Shown here: piece by piece, positions 27,612 to 37,652 of the stretch
How the letters are laid out: each line of letters begins with the position of its first letter
Numbering within the stretch: the stretch's first letter is position 1
Assembly (NCBI RefSeq): GCF_009208585.1
Contig: NZ_WFLN01000009.1
Location: 161,452-225,451, forward strand
Direction of reading: 5' to 3'
Length of the DNA stretch: 64,000 bases
From: Fluviispira multicolorata
GTDB taxonomy: Bacteria; Bdellovibrionota_B; Oligoflexia; Silvanigrellales; Silvanigrellaceae
The notes under the pieces: model-generated
Seen by the model: only the letters and a program-made list of their open reading frames with translations
Databases searched by the model: none
Told to the model about the DNA's origin: nothing
Program-made: the position numbers and the translations under genes

Positions 27612-28616
27612 ATGCGTAAGTTACAAGAAGCAGTTAGATTTCCACAATCTGTTCAACTTTTCCGTTTTTGCTTTCGTGTTTTAGAACTTCGTCAGCCAAA
27701 TGAAAAAGTACATGATCAAGATCTTGGTTCAATTTTGAATTATAATCCAAGTGACACAAGTCATTGGAAACGCGGTAAAAAAGCTATACGCAATGTGCAA
27801 GCTCTTGAGAATTTAGCGAAGGCTCTTGATGTTGATCTCGAAATTATTCAAGATCTTGCTGATGGCCTTGTTGATCTTGATGAAGCATGGTGCGATTTCT
27901 GCGACGCAGAAGAAGAAAGAAGACTTTCCCTCGAAGAGCCAGGTGTTCGTATTGAGCGCCGTGACAGAAGTCTTGAAATTGAAAAAGTTGCACAAGAAAT
28001 TCTTGGAAAAGCAAATATCAATGCAATTCCAGTTCATATTCCAGAGCTTATCTCTGCATTCCCATTTATCCAACTTATGCCGGGTGATGTTTCAGACAAA
28101 CTTGCTCGCAGTTCCCGTGTAAAACCTGGACATTATGCAATCCGTTTTCGTAAAGGTGACATTAGAGCTCACACACGTACAGCTATTGCAAGAGAAATTG
28201 CAAGGATTGTTCTTCTTTCGGAAAGAGAAAAGTTTAAATTTACAAGCCGCTGTGAAACACTTTCACAAGCAGAAATCGTTGACTTTGCAAATGCTCTTTT
28301 GGTGCCAAGAGAAGCTCTTGCTGTTGAAATCCAAAAAATTTCAACACGCGTTAACATGATTAAAGCCTTAGCAGATCTCTTCTGGGCTCCAAAATCAGTT
28401 ATCCGTTCTAGACTTTCTTCAATTCTATTTGAAACAGCTTCTAATAATGTATTTGAAGCTGCTGCGCTTGAAGCAAGAATTTCAGTGCAAGATAAAACCG
28501 ATATGGTTGAAGAAGAATATCTTGATGAAGAATTTGGGGATGATGCAAATTCGCTTTCATTCTCTAAGAAATCAGCACGTCCTGCGCAGGCTCCTGTTCC
28601 AAACTCTGTGCACTAA
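27612..28616 (+). CDS. HTH (XRE-like) regulator with degenerate ImmA/IrrE-like domain
   Basis: A 334-residue protein. Residues about 15-85 look like an XRE-type helix-turn-helix (LGSILNYNPSDTSHWKRG, then ALENLAKALDV). Residues about 120-260 follow the ImmA/IrrE pattern, including the family-like FANALLVPREAL (226-235) after a helix AIAREIARIV (191-200). That helix sits where the zinc-binding HExxH would be, but no histidine is present, so it should not be an active metalloprotease. The C-terminus is acidic then Pro/Ala-rich. HTH-ImmA proteins usually control stress or mobile-element genes by cleaving or sensing a repressor; here a sensing or DNA-binding role is more likely. It has its own strong terminator. 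Confidence 0.7.
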   Translation: MRKLQEAVRFPQSVQLFRFCFRVLELRQPNEKVHDQDLGSILNYNPSDTSHWKRGKKAIRNVQALENLAKALDVDLEIIQDLADGLVDLDEAWCDFCDAEEERRLSLEEPGVRIERRDRSLEIEKVAQEILGKANINAIPVHIPELISAFPFIQLMPGDVSDKLARSSRVKPGHYAIRFRKGDIRAHTRTAIAREIARIVLLSEREKFKFTSRCETLSQAEIVDFANALLVPREALAVEIQKISTRVNMIKALADLFWAPKSVIRSRLSSILFETASNNVFEAAALEARISVQDKTDMVEEEYLDEEFGDDANSLSFSKKSARPAQAPVPNSVH

Positions 28617-28687
28617 AGTTTTAAACGAATTTCTTTCCTAAAAGAGAGAATTTGTTTTCCATTTTATAAGAATATTCTATACTCTTA

Positions 28688-28723
28688 AAAGAGAGCGGTT
28701 CACTTTGACTGCTCTCTTTTTTT
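28688..28723 (+). terminator. Intrinsic terminator of the HTH regulator gene
   Basis: A 12-bp stem with one G-U pair, AAAGAGAGCGGT (28688-28699)/ACTGCTCTCTTT (28708-28719), 8-base loop, followed by TTTTTTT. Canonical. Confidence 0.88.
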
Positions 28724-28794
28724 ATTCTTGATTTTTTTAAATTTTGGGGCAATGTGTAGGAGCAAACAAACCCAATTAAGGAGGTTTTCTGAAA

Positions 28795-29331
28795 ATGGTG
28801 ATTGTTCTCAATCGTAATGATAAACCTATAAAAGTGAGTTTGATGGCTCGCCGAATGGTCGAAGAAGATGAAGATGATTTTGAAGAAGAAGTGGACGAAG
28901 AAGAAGTTCATTCTGAGGTGCATAGAGAAATAGATTCTGATGAAACCAAGCCAAAGACTTTGACTCGTAAAGAAGCGATCGATATTTTGCAAACAACGCG
29001 CGACTTTTCAAGACTCGATTTTCGCAAAGCAAATTTAGCAAAGCTTGATTTTTCAAACTGCAATTTTGAGACTTCAAATCTTTCTTACGTTAATTTTAAA
29101 GATTCTAATTTAGAAGGCTGTAATTTTGCAAATGCAAGTTTATGGAATGCAAATTTAGAAGGTGCAAATCTTACAAGAGCGAATTTAGAGGATGCCGATC
29201 TTGATTATACTAAATTAAGAGGAGCTATTTTATATAGAGCAAATGTTAGACGAGCTACTCTCCCTACAGATCTTATTCCACGCGAAGAAATTTTACGTTC
29301 TATAAATGAAGGTACAAAAGTAAATCGTTAG
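28795..29331 (+). CDS. Pentapeptide-repeat protein with acidic N-terminus
   Basis: A 178-residue protein. Residues about 20-50 are strongly acidic (runs of Glu and Asp), possibly mimicking a polyanion or binding a partner. Residues about 70-155 contain degenerate A(N/D)Lxx pentapeptide repeats (for example FRKANLAKLDFSNCNF and LWNANLEGANL), predicting a right-handed quadrilateral beta-helix. Some such proteins mimic DNA and protect gyrase, but most have unknown roles. AAGGAGG at 28778-28784 is its ribosome binding site. Its stop lies 7 bases from the convergent 794-residue gene. Confidence 0.88.
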   Translation: MVIVLNRNDKPIKVSLMARRMVEEDEDDFEEEVDEEEVHSEVHREIDSDETKPKTLTRKEAIDILQTTRDFSRLDFRKANLAKLDFSNCNFETSNLSYVNFKDSNLEGCNFANASLWNANLEGANLTRANLEDADLDYTKLRGAILYRANVRRATLPTDLIPREEILRSINEGTKVNR

Positions 29332-29338
29332 TTTATAT

Positions 29339-31723
29339 TTAATCTTTATCTAAAATATGTTTTTTCACATACGGATCCGATAAAAATTGAATGATTGAGA
29401 ACACTCCCTTATTTTCAACTCCTAGCAAAGTAAAATTGATTTTAAGGGTGGTTTCTATTTCTGCATTCATTTCATTTAGAAATTCAAAATACAATTCAAA
29501 TGTTTCAATTTCTTTTGCAAGTGAAAACATTTTAATAAATACTTTCACATAACTGTTAATAACATCATCTAATGTTGTTTTAAAATAGGATTTAGATTTA
29601 CTCGATTCGAAATTCTGGATTGTGTCAAGTAATGCTAAAGAATCTTTATTAATACTTTCAACAAGTGTTGTAATACTTGTGAGTTTATTTTTATACATAT
29701 CTCCAATATTATGAATAACCTCAGAAGGATCGCTCGGACGAGATTTTATAAAATAATCATATGCAGGTGACCATTTATCTTTTGAATATTTCTTCTTAAA
29801 GTCATCAAACTCAATAATAATTTGTCTCCAATTTTCTGAATGAGTTGATGATACAGCCCCACCGATTTTTAAACTAAATATGTCTGCTATTATGCCAAAT
29901 GGATTTAGATATAAATAATCCATCACAGGGCAAGTAAATAAATTCGCCCATTTACTTGTAATGAGATAAACAGAGCTAGCGGCAACTCTTGATAAATAGT
30001 TAGCACCAGTTAGAGTGCTAATCCAACTTGTGATCAATTGATATTTTCTGCTTGCTTTGTGTGATTCTGACAAATATAAAATACCTTCAAGTGCAGATAT
30101 AGAGAGCCAAAGTCCCAAATCAAAATTGGTAGAATTATTGCTAATTTTTGTAAAGAGAGAATCAGTTGGTGTTATTTTTGCGGTTGTTCTAACTCCAAAT
30201 TTTATGCCTTCATTTAAAGAACCAAAATTACCGAGAATATCCTCAATTTGTTCTGAAAGACCTGCTTTTAAACTTGCACTAATAGAATTTTCTTTTATAA
30301 ATTTTTCATCAATTTCTTCAGTTCTTAAAGATAATAAGATTATATCTTCAATAAGTTCTGTGTTTTTTGCATTTTTACCACACACTTTATGAATTGACTT
30401 GCGAATTAATTTTTTTTGAAAACCTTCATCTTTATTTAAATGATCTCTAATAAATTTTTTAACATTTTCATTATTGCGAATCATAAATGCAGATTTAATA
30501 TTGATTGCTTTTAAGGAGCATACTTGGAGTCTTAGAGTTTCTTCGAGAACTTCTTTTTTTCTAAAATAACATAGAGTTTTATAATATAGTTTTTGCAGAT
30601 TTGGTAATAATTTTTCGAATTTTTTTTCTTCAACAAAAAGTTCTTTAGCATATTTGTCGGTTTCGTTTTTTAATTCACAGTAATATTTGAATGTGTTAGC
30701 AAAAAAGAAATTAAATTGACCTGTTTTTAAATTTACTTTTTTTAATTCAGAAATAATAATGCTCATTTGTTTTAAGTTATTATTATTTACAGCATTATTC
30801 AATTTATTGTTGAATTTTGTTTCATCCAATTTTCTAAAAGAATTTTGTCTAATGCCAACATTATAAATTCTTTTTACAAAATTAGAAAAATGGTTTTTTG
30901 CAGTCCCAATTCCAGTGCCAATAGATGTGGCTGTAATCGTAGTAACAAGACCAACACCCGTTATAGGTGGAATAAGTAAACCAAAAACAATTCCATGAAA
31001 GCCAACAATAGGAGACACAAAAAGGCTGTAAATTTGCATATCATTTAAAGTACAGTAATAATCAAGCCTATCAGATGTGTTGCGTTTATTGCTTTCACGT
31101 ATGAGTTCTTCATTGAGTCGTTTTAAACTACTGACAATTTTTTCTTTATCATAAAGACCAGGAATTAATTTATATTTTTCATTATATAAATTATATTCTG
31201 AGGGATAAATTTTAATAAAATGTTCTTTAGTTCCATGATTTGTATATTCTTTTTTAAATAATTGATCTTGTTGATTTAACTTTGTAGTTGATTTTAAAAG
31301 CCTAAAATGTCCTTCAATTGTTCTTTTTAGAGAAATATATTCGGGATAGGATTTAAGAACACTCAATTTTTCTTTACCGATGAATTGATTCCAGTTTTGC
31401 TTAGAATCATATTTTCGATTAGGATTTATCTTTTCAGCAAGATATTCTTTATTATTATAATTATGGAAGATATCAACTATAAAATTAAATACTTCTTTGT
31501 TACTTAGTCTTTTGCTTGTTTTTAGAAGACTAAAATAAGTTAAACAGGTTAAAAAGGCTGAGGTAGAATTCACTAAAGGTCTATAATAATTACTAAATTT
31601 TTCAAGACTTAATGATATATGTTCAGTATAAAATATATCTGACTCTTTTGAATATATTTTCTCATTTTCTAATATCGTATATTCAAAATTATCATCTTTA
31701 GAATTGTTAAATTTGCTAAGCAT
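29339..31723 (-). CDS. Large orphan protein, 794 residues, with two hydrophobic regions
   Basis: I recognise no domain. The protein is rich in Lys, Asn, Ser and Ile with strongly helical flanks. A glycine-rich hydrophobic hairpin spans about residues 231-275 (FVSPIVGFHGIVFGLL, then VGLVTTITATSIGTGIG), and a second region of short hydrophobic helices lies around 555-645. There is no signal peptide. The layout of long charged helices around a Gly-rich membrane-inserting hairpin resembles that seen in some secreted effectors and pore-forming proteins, but that is only a resemblance. It has no obvious operon partner and its A/T-rich codon use is not clearly different from its neighbours. Confidence 0.65.
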   Translation of the reverse strand: MLSKFNNSKDDNFEYTILENEKIYSKESDIFYTEHISLSLEKFSNYYRPLVNSTSAFLTCLTYFSLLKTSKRLSNKEVFNFIVDIFHNYNNKEYLAEKINPNRKYDSKQNWNQFIGKEKLSVLKSYPEYISLKRTIEGHFRLLKSTTKLNQQDQLFKKEYTNHGTKEHFIKIYPSEYNLYNEKYKLIPGLYDKEKIVSSLKRLNEELIRESNKRNTSDRLDYYCTLNDMQIYSLFVSPIVGFHGIVFGLLIPPITGVGLVTTITATSIGTGIGTAKNHFSNFVKRIYNVGIRQNSFRKLDETKFNNKLNNAVNNNNLKQMSIIISELKKVNLKTGQFNFFFANTFKYYCELKNETDKYAKELFVEEKKFEKLLPNLQKLYYKTLCYFRKKEVLEETLRLQVCSLKAINIKSAFMIRNNENVKKFIRDHLNKDEGFQKKLIRKSIHKVCGKNAKNTELIEDIILLSLRTEEIDEKFIKENSISASLKAGLSEQIEDILGNFGSLNEGIKFGVRTTAKITPTDSLFTKISNNSTNFDLGLWLSISALEGILYLSESHKASRKYQLITSWISTLTGANYLSRVAASSVYLITSKWANLFTCPVMDYLYLNPFGIIADIFSLKIGGAVSSTHSENWRQIIIEFDDFKKKYSKDKWSPAYDYFIKSRPSDPSEVIHNIGDMYKNKLTSITTLVESINKDSLALLDTIQNFESSKSKSYFKTTLDDVINSYVKVFIKMFSLAKEIETFELYFEFLNEMNAEIETTLKINFTLLGVENKGVFSIIQFLSDPYVKKHILDKD

Positions 31724-31883
31724 AGATAATCTCCAATTATTAAAAAGAAATGCTTAATTAAAAATAATTCATTTCATAAGAAGTGTATGCAATTTTTATA
31801 CCAAAGTATTAATAAATTAACTCATTAATAATACAGATTTTTATTTTTAAGTTTTCTTGCGAAGAATTTAAAAAGAGATAGCT

Positions 31884-31913
31884 CAAAAAATTTCCCCTTT
31901 TGCAAGAGGAAAT
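31884..31913 (-). terminator. Intrinsic terminator of orn
   Basis: On the minus strand a 10-bp stem with one U-G pair (arms at 31904-31913 and 31890-31899, 4-base loop) is followed by TTTTTT. It lies 5 bases after the orn stop codon. Confidence 0.8.
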
Positions 31914-31918
31914 AGCTT

Positions 31919-32434
31919 TTAAACGCTTACAAATTGTAAATAAAATTTAAGTTCTTCAATAGATTCTAGAATGTCTTCTAATGCTCTATGTTTATGTTTC
32001 TTATCATACCTTTTGTTAAAAAGATTCTCATATACAATTTTAAAACTTGAAACATCTAGCATTCTATAATGCAAACTTTGAGCTAAATTTGGCATCCATT
32101 GGTCAATAAATTTTCTATCCTGTCCTATTGAATTTCCAGCGAGAATAACTTTTTCTTGGGGAGAAAATTCATTAATTATTGCAATAAGTTCTTGTTCAAC
32201 TTCTTTCTCAGGCTTGCCATTTGGTACTTTCGCTGTTAACCCGCTCTTTCCATGATGCTCTACACACCAAGTATCCATGCCTTTTAAGACTTCATTATCT
32301 TGATAAACGACTGTCATATATTCTTTTACAATATGAAAAGACAAATCAGTGACAACCAAAGCAACTTCTAATATTCGCTCTTTACTGTGATCGAGACCCG
32401 ACATTTCCATGTCAAGCCAATATAAATATTTCAT
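31919..32434 (-). CDS. orn: Oligoribonuclease
   Basis: A 171-residue DEDDh exonuclease that degrades 2- to 5-base RNA fragments left by other RNases. The motifs are intact: WLDMEMSGLD near the N-terminus (D and E), AGNSIGQDRKFID in the middle, and HKHRALEDI at the end (H and D). Length is close to the usual 180. It stands between two minus-strand units, with its own terminator and with the valS terminator upstream. Confidence 0.95.
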   Translation of the reverse strand: MKYLYWLDMEMSGLDHSKERILEVALVVTDLSFHIVKEYMTVVYQDNEVLKGMDTWCVEHHGKSGLTAKVPNGKPEKEVEQELIAIINEFSPQEKVILAGNSIGQDRKFIDQWMPNLAQSLHYRMLDVSSFKIVYENLFNKRYDKKHKHRALEDILESIEELKFYLQFVSV

Positions 32435-32452
32435 AATTCAAATGTATCCAAC

Positions 32453-32495
32453 AATAAAAAATAAGGAGAGAGCTTTGTTAAGCTCTCTCCTTATT
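32453..32495 (-). terminator. Intrinsic terminator of valS
   Basis: A perfect 16-bp inverted repeat (32460-32475 and 32480-32495, 4-base loop) directly adjoins the valS stop codon, and on the minus strand it is followed by a T-rich tail (TTATTTTTTATTG). Very strong. Confidence 0.92.
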
Positions 32496-35159
32496 TTAAA
32501 GGACTTTTAGTGATTCTTGCAACATTTCAAGCTCTTTTTGATTGATGCTAAGTTGTTTTTTTGCACCGTCAATAATATGAGCAGGAGCTCCTTTTACAAA
32601 TTCCTCATTGCTTAATCTTTTTTCAACTCCGGCAATCGTAGCAGAAATTTTTTCTATTTTTTTCAAGAGTCTGTCACGCTCTGCATTTCTATCGACTAAG
32701 CCTTCAAGACTTACAAAGATTTCTGAGCCATTAACGAGCGCAGGAGCGCAAAATCCTTTTTGCTCACTTTCAAAGTTAAATTTAGCTTTTGCAAGTGCTT
32801 CCATTTGTGGAATGAGATTACCAAAACGATTTTTGGAGTCTTGCATGTAGACTGTTAAATCGGTTCCAGGGTGAATGTTAAATTTACCACGAATTGTTCT
32901 TACAGCGCTCACAACTCCTTGTACTTCACGCATATATTGGATTGAATTTGCATCAATCATATTACTTTGTGGCTCGGGGAGTTTTTCTAAACCAATTGTT
33001 TTTCCTTGACGATTTTGATTTAATTGTTGCCAAATTTCTTCGGTAACAAAAGGCATAATAGGGTGTAAAAGTCTCAATACGCCATCAAAAATTTTCAGGG
33101 CAACAGTGATTGTTTCACGTGCTAATTCTTTATCTGCATTCTCATTAAAGCGAGGTTTCATAAGTTCAACAAACCAATCGCAATAGATCATCCAGACGAA
33201 TTCATACATTGAACTTGTGTACTGAGAAAATTCATATTTAGAAATATTGTCGTGAGTTTTATGAACAACATCATAGAACTCACTGGTAATCCAGCCCATA
33301 ATTGAATCATTTGAACGAGTTTTTAGATCATCAAAAGAAATGTTTGCAGGGTCTATATCAAGTTTCACTGCATTCATAGTAAGGAAACGAGTTGCATTCC
33401 AGATTTTATTTGCAAAGGTTTTACCTAAATCACAGCAGTCATCACTCCAGAAAATGTCTTGGCCTGTTACAATTTGATTTACGAGTGAGAAACGCATGGC
33501 GTCTGTGCCATACTTTTTCATAACCCCAGAAACATCAGGAGAGTTTCCAAGGGACTTACTCATTTTCCGTCCAACAGAGTCACGCACTATAGGGGTAAAG
33601 TAACAATGTTTAAAGGGTGTTTCACCCATAAAATATTCGCCAGCCATGACCATTCTTGCAATCCAAAAGAATATAATGTCAGCGCCTGTGACAATAACTT
33701 CTGTTGGATAATAATATTCAAGATCCATCTTTTCTTCAGAATTTGGCTTTGCCCAATTGTGAACACCAAAGGTCCAAAGCCATGAGCTTGCCCAAGTGTC
33801 GAGAACATCATTTTCTTGGGAGAGATTATTTTTTCCACATTTTTCACATTGCGTAGGTGCTTTTTCTTCGCAGTGAATATGCTGACAACTTTGACAAGTA
33901 TATATGGGGAGACGGTGACCCCACCATAATTGGCGAGAAATACACCAATCTTGGATATTTGTGAGCCAATGTTCCCAAGTTTTTTCTTGGTGGGCTGGAA
34001 TGAGTTTAAGCTTGCCGGAGCGTGTTGCATTTAAAGTCATCCCCGCAAGTTTATCCATTTTTATGTACCATTGCTCACTTAAATAATACTCAATGGGCAC
34101 ATTTCCACGTTCTGATATTCCAATGACAAGTTTATGTGGCGTTATTTTATGAAGCAAACCTATATTTTCAAGCTCAGTTACAAGTTTTTTACGTGCTACA
34201 TAGCGATCGAGTCCTTGATAGTCTTTAGGAACTTTATCATTTAAGGTAGCATTTGGGTGCATTATATTAAGCAGACCAAGCTTGTGGCGTTTGCCAACTT
34301 CAAAGTCATTCATGTCGTGAGCAGGCGTTATTTTTACTATTCCTGTGCCAAATTCTTTTTCAACATAGTGATCTGCAATCACAGGGATTGAGCGATTGCA
34401 AACAGGCACAATAACATTTTTACCAATTAAATGTGCATAACGTTCATCGCTTGGGTGAACAGCAACAGCCAAATCTCCAAACAAAGTTTCTGGGCGAGTT
34501 GTTGCAACAACGATACTTTGATCTTTATTGCCTTCAACAATATAGCGAATATGCCAAAGGGAACCATTACGTTCTTCTGGAAAAACTTCTTCATCAGAAA
34601 TAACGGATTGACTGACAGGGCACCAGTTTACCAAGCGGTGACTTTTATATATAAGTCCATCTTTATAAAGTTTAACAATGGCTTTGATAACTGCGCTTGA
34701 ATATTTTTCATCCATTGTAAAAGTATTACGTGACCAATCACAGCTTATACCGAGGGTGTTTAGACTGTCGATAATGCGACCACCGTACTTTTCTTTCCAT
34801 TCAAATGCATGTTTTAAAAAGGCTTCTCGTCCTATTTCACGTTTTGAAATTCCTTGATCTGCAAGGAGTTTAGTTACTTTTGCTTCGGTTGCAATGCTTG
34901 CGTGGTCCGTTCCAGGAATCCAACAAGCTTCGTAGCCTTTTGCTCTGTGCCAACGGATAAGAATATCTTGAAGCGTGAACATCATATGTCCCATTGTGAG
35001 ATCGCCCGTGACATTGGGAGGAGGCATGGTGATGGTATAAGGTTTTTTATTTGGGTTTCTTACAGATTTGTAAAAACAATTATTTTTCCAATAATCACGT
35101 ATCTTTGACTCGGTTTGAGAAGGGTCAAAGGCTTTTCCAAAAGCTTCATATTTTGTCAC
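32496..35159 (-). CDS. valS: Valyl-tRNA synthetase
   Basis: An 887-residue class I synthetase that charges tRNA-Val and edits mischarged Thr. The ATP-binding block is PPPNVTGDLTMGH (about 46-58), in which the first position of the HIGH signature is Thr instead of His. The KMSKS loop is intact in GRKMSKSLGN, and the C-terminal part ends in a coiled-coil arm typical of ValRS (from about GLVDRNAERDRL). A GTG start at 35157-35159 is chosen because AAGGAG lies six bases upstream; the in-frame ATG at 35184-35186 would add nine residues lying over that site. A zinc-knuckle-like Cys segment (CQSCQHIHCEEKAPTQCEKC written only in part here: C-x2-C near 420) is present. Confidence 0.96.
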   Translation of the reverse strand: MTKYEAFGKAFDPSQTESKIRDYWKNNCFYKSVRNPNKKPYTITMPPPNVTGDLTMGHMMFTLQDILIRWHRAKGYEACWIPGTDHASIATEAKVTKLLADQGISKREIGREAFLKHAFEWKEKYGGRIIDSLNTLGISCDWSRNTFTMDEKYSSAVIKAIVKLYKDGLIYKSHRLVNWCPVSQSVISDEEVFPEERNGSLWHIRYIVEGNKDQSIVVATTRPETLFGDLAVAVHPSDERYAHLIGKNVIVPVCNRSIPVIADHYVEKEFGTGIVKITPAHDMNDFEVGKRHKLGLLNIMHPNATLNDKVPKDYQGLDRYVARKKLVTELENIGLLHKITPHKLVIGISERGNVPIEYYLSEQWYIKMDKLAGMTLNATRSGKLKLIPAHQEKTWEHWLTNIQDWCISRQLWWGHRLPIYTCQSCQHIHCEEKAPTQCEKCGKNNLSQENDVLDTWASSWLWTFGVHNWAKPNSEEKMDLEYYYPTEVIVTGADIIFFWIARMVMAGEYFMGETPFKHCYFTPIVRDSVGRKMSKSLGNSPDVSGVMKKYGTDAMRFSLVNQIVTGQDIFWSDDCCDLGKTFANKIWNATRFLTMNAVKLDIDPANISFDDLKTRSNDSIMGWITSEFYDVVHKTHDNISKYEFSQYTSSMYEFVWMIYCDWFVELMKPRFNENADKELARETITVALKIFDGVLRLLHPIMPFVTEEIWQQLNQNRQGKTIGLEKLPEPQSNMIDANSIQYMREVQGVVSAVRTIRGKFNIHPGTDLTVYMQDSKNRFGNLIPQMEALAKAKFNFESEQKGFCAPALVNGSEIFVSLEGLVDRNAERDRLLKKIEKISATIAGVEKRLSNEEFVKGAPAHIIDGAKKQLSINQKELEMLQESLKVL

Positions 35160-35314
35160 GAGGCACTCCTTTTGCTCAAAAAACACCTGCTTTTTCTATC
35201 ATCTAAATTTATGCTGCACAACAAACAAAATATGGAAGGAATTATGAATAAAATAGACTTTCATTGAGAATAGAAAGTGTGTTATAAAATTTTAGTTAAA
35301 TTAAACAATTATTT

Positions 35315-35360
35315 TAAAAGTAAAAGCCAGCCAAAATAAAGTGGCTGACTTTTACTTTTA
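35315..35360 (-). terminator. Terminator of the HU gene
   Basis: A 19-bp stem with a single G-U pair on the minus strand (arms 35342-35360 and 35315-35333, 8-base loop). It ends in T-rich sequence and lies 18 bases after the HU stop. Confidence 0.75.
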
Positions 35361-35378
35361 TGAAGATCAAAAAAAAAA

Positions 35379-35732
35379 TTATTTTTTCTTTTTAACCGCA
35401 GCAGCAGCCGGTTTTTTTGCTTTAGCGGAAGCTCGAGAACCTGTAACTTGCTCTTTCAATGATTTTGCAGCGCGGAAAGCAATTTTCTTTGAAGCAGGAA
35501 TTTTGATTTCTTCGCCTGTTTGAGGATTGCGACCCATACGAGGTGCGCGCTCCTTAACTTGAAGAATACCAATTTTGTCTATGCGAAGTTTCTTTCCAGA
35601 AGCAACTTCACTTTCTACTGTGTTGAGAAAATCTGCGATTACTTCCTTAGTAATTTTTTTAGGAAGTTGATCAAATTTAGCAGCAACATTTGCAATCATT
35701 TGACTCGTTGAAACAGTCTCTGGCTTAGCCAT
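35379..35732 (-). CDS. HU-family DNA-binding protein with Lys/Ala-rich tail
   Basis: A 117-residue histone-like protein. The first 90 residues follow the HU/IHF fold, including the arm RAPRMGRNPQTGEEIKIPA, whose RNPxTGE and the later KKIAFRAAKSLK are diagnostic. A C-terminal tail of about 25 residues rich in Lys and Ala is reminiscent of histone-H1-like extensions seen in some bacteria and would add non-specific DNA binding. The ATG at 35730-35732 is chosen over the earlier in-frame start because AAGGAGG lies just upstream. It is monocistronic with a strong terminator. Confidence 0.93.
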   Translation of the reverse strand: MAKPETVSTSQMIANVAAKFDQLPKKITKEVIADFLNTVESEVASGKKLRIDKIGILQVKERAPRMGRNPQTGEEIKIPASKKIAFRAAKSLKEQVTGSRASAKAKKPAAAAVKKKK

Positions 35733-35791
35733 AGGGTACGCCTCCTTTGTGAGAAAAATCAGAAGCAAAAATGCCTAACCCATTTTTTTTT

Positions 35792-35805
35792 CGTCAAACT
35801 TGACG
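35792..35805. promoter_or_regulatory. Palindrome upstream of the HU gene
   Basis: A near-perfect 14-base palindrome, CGTCAA-AC-TTGACG, about 60 bases upstream of the HU start. On the minus strand one half reads TTGACG and could be the -35 box of the HU promoter, though no good -10 is seen. It could instead be an operator. Confidence 0.35.
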
Positions 35806-35880
35806 TATAAATATTTCAAAATGGTAGATCTGCATGCTCCTGTTACTTAAATACAGGTAAATGACTGCTCAAGTCAATAG

Positions 35881-37317
<1,437 letters not shown>

Positions 37318-37329
37318 TTGAGAAAGTAG

Positions 37330-37358
37330 AAAGTATTTTTATAGTAAGAAAATACTTT
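37330..37358 (+). terminator. AT-rich hairpin after eno
   Basis: A perfect 10-bp stem AAAGTATTTT (37330-37339)/AAAATACTTT (37349-37358) lies between eno and the next gene. Its stem is weak and the T-run short, so it could partly uncouple the genes. Confidence 0.45.
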
Positions 37359-37371
37359 TAATATTGAACTT

Positions 37372-37641
37372 ATGACCATATCTTCTGAAAACCTCCCAAC
37401 AGAGTATTCTATGTTGGTGCATTTGTTTCTCGATTTAAGAGGCAGAGGAATGTCCCTTTCTTCTGCCGATCTTGATATTTTAAAGTCTTGGGAAGACATG
37501 GGTTTAAAACCAGAGTTTATTGCACAAATAATGTTTGAATATGCTGAAGAATGTAAGCAGAAAGCAAAAGTATTTCCTGCAACACTACTGCCTTTGTCTC
37601 GAAAAGTGCGTGCTATTTTAATCAAATCAACTGAATTTTAA
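37372..37641 (+). CDS. Small helical protein, possibly DnaD-like
   Basis: An 89-residue protein, mostly helical, with no signal peptide. The segment LSSADLDILKSWEDMGLKPEFIAQIM resembles (shown here as LDILKSWEDMGLKPEF) the helix-turn-helix-like C-terminal domain of DnaD/DnaB primosome proteins, in which a W is followed by an acidic turn. That match is by eye. It precedes a DnaC-like ATPase gene by 11 bases, which supports a replication-initiation role. I would not name it without a profile search. Confidence 0.5.
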   Translation: MTISSENLPTEYSMLVHLFLDLRGRGMSLSSADLDILKSWEDMGLKPEFIAQIMFEYAEECKQKAKVFPATLLPLSRKVRAILIKSTEF

Positions 37642-37652
37642 GAGAGTTTAAA

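Noticed and set aside
28621..28992. Minus-strand ORF of 123 codons overlapping the terminator and start of the pentapeptide-repeat gene
   Set aside because: It lies across a strong terminator and the start of a better-supported plus-strand gene, and its protein is low-complexity Phe/Ile-rich.
29339..31723. Reading the 794-residue orphan as a known toxin
   Set aside because: The hydrophobic hairpin resembles pore-formers only in general layout; no toxin motif is visible.
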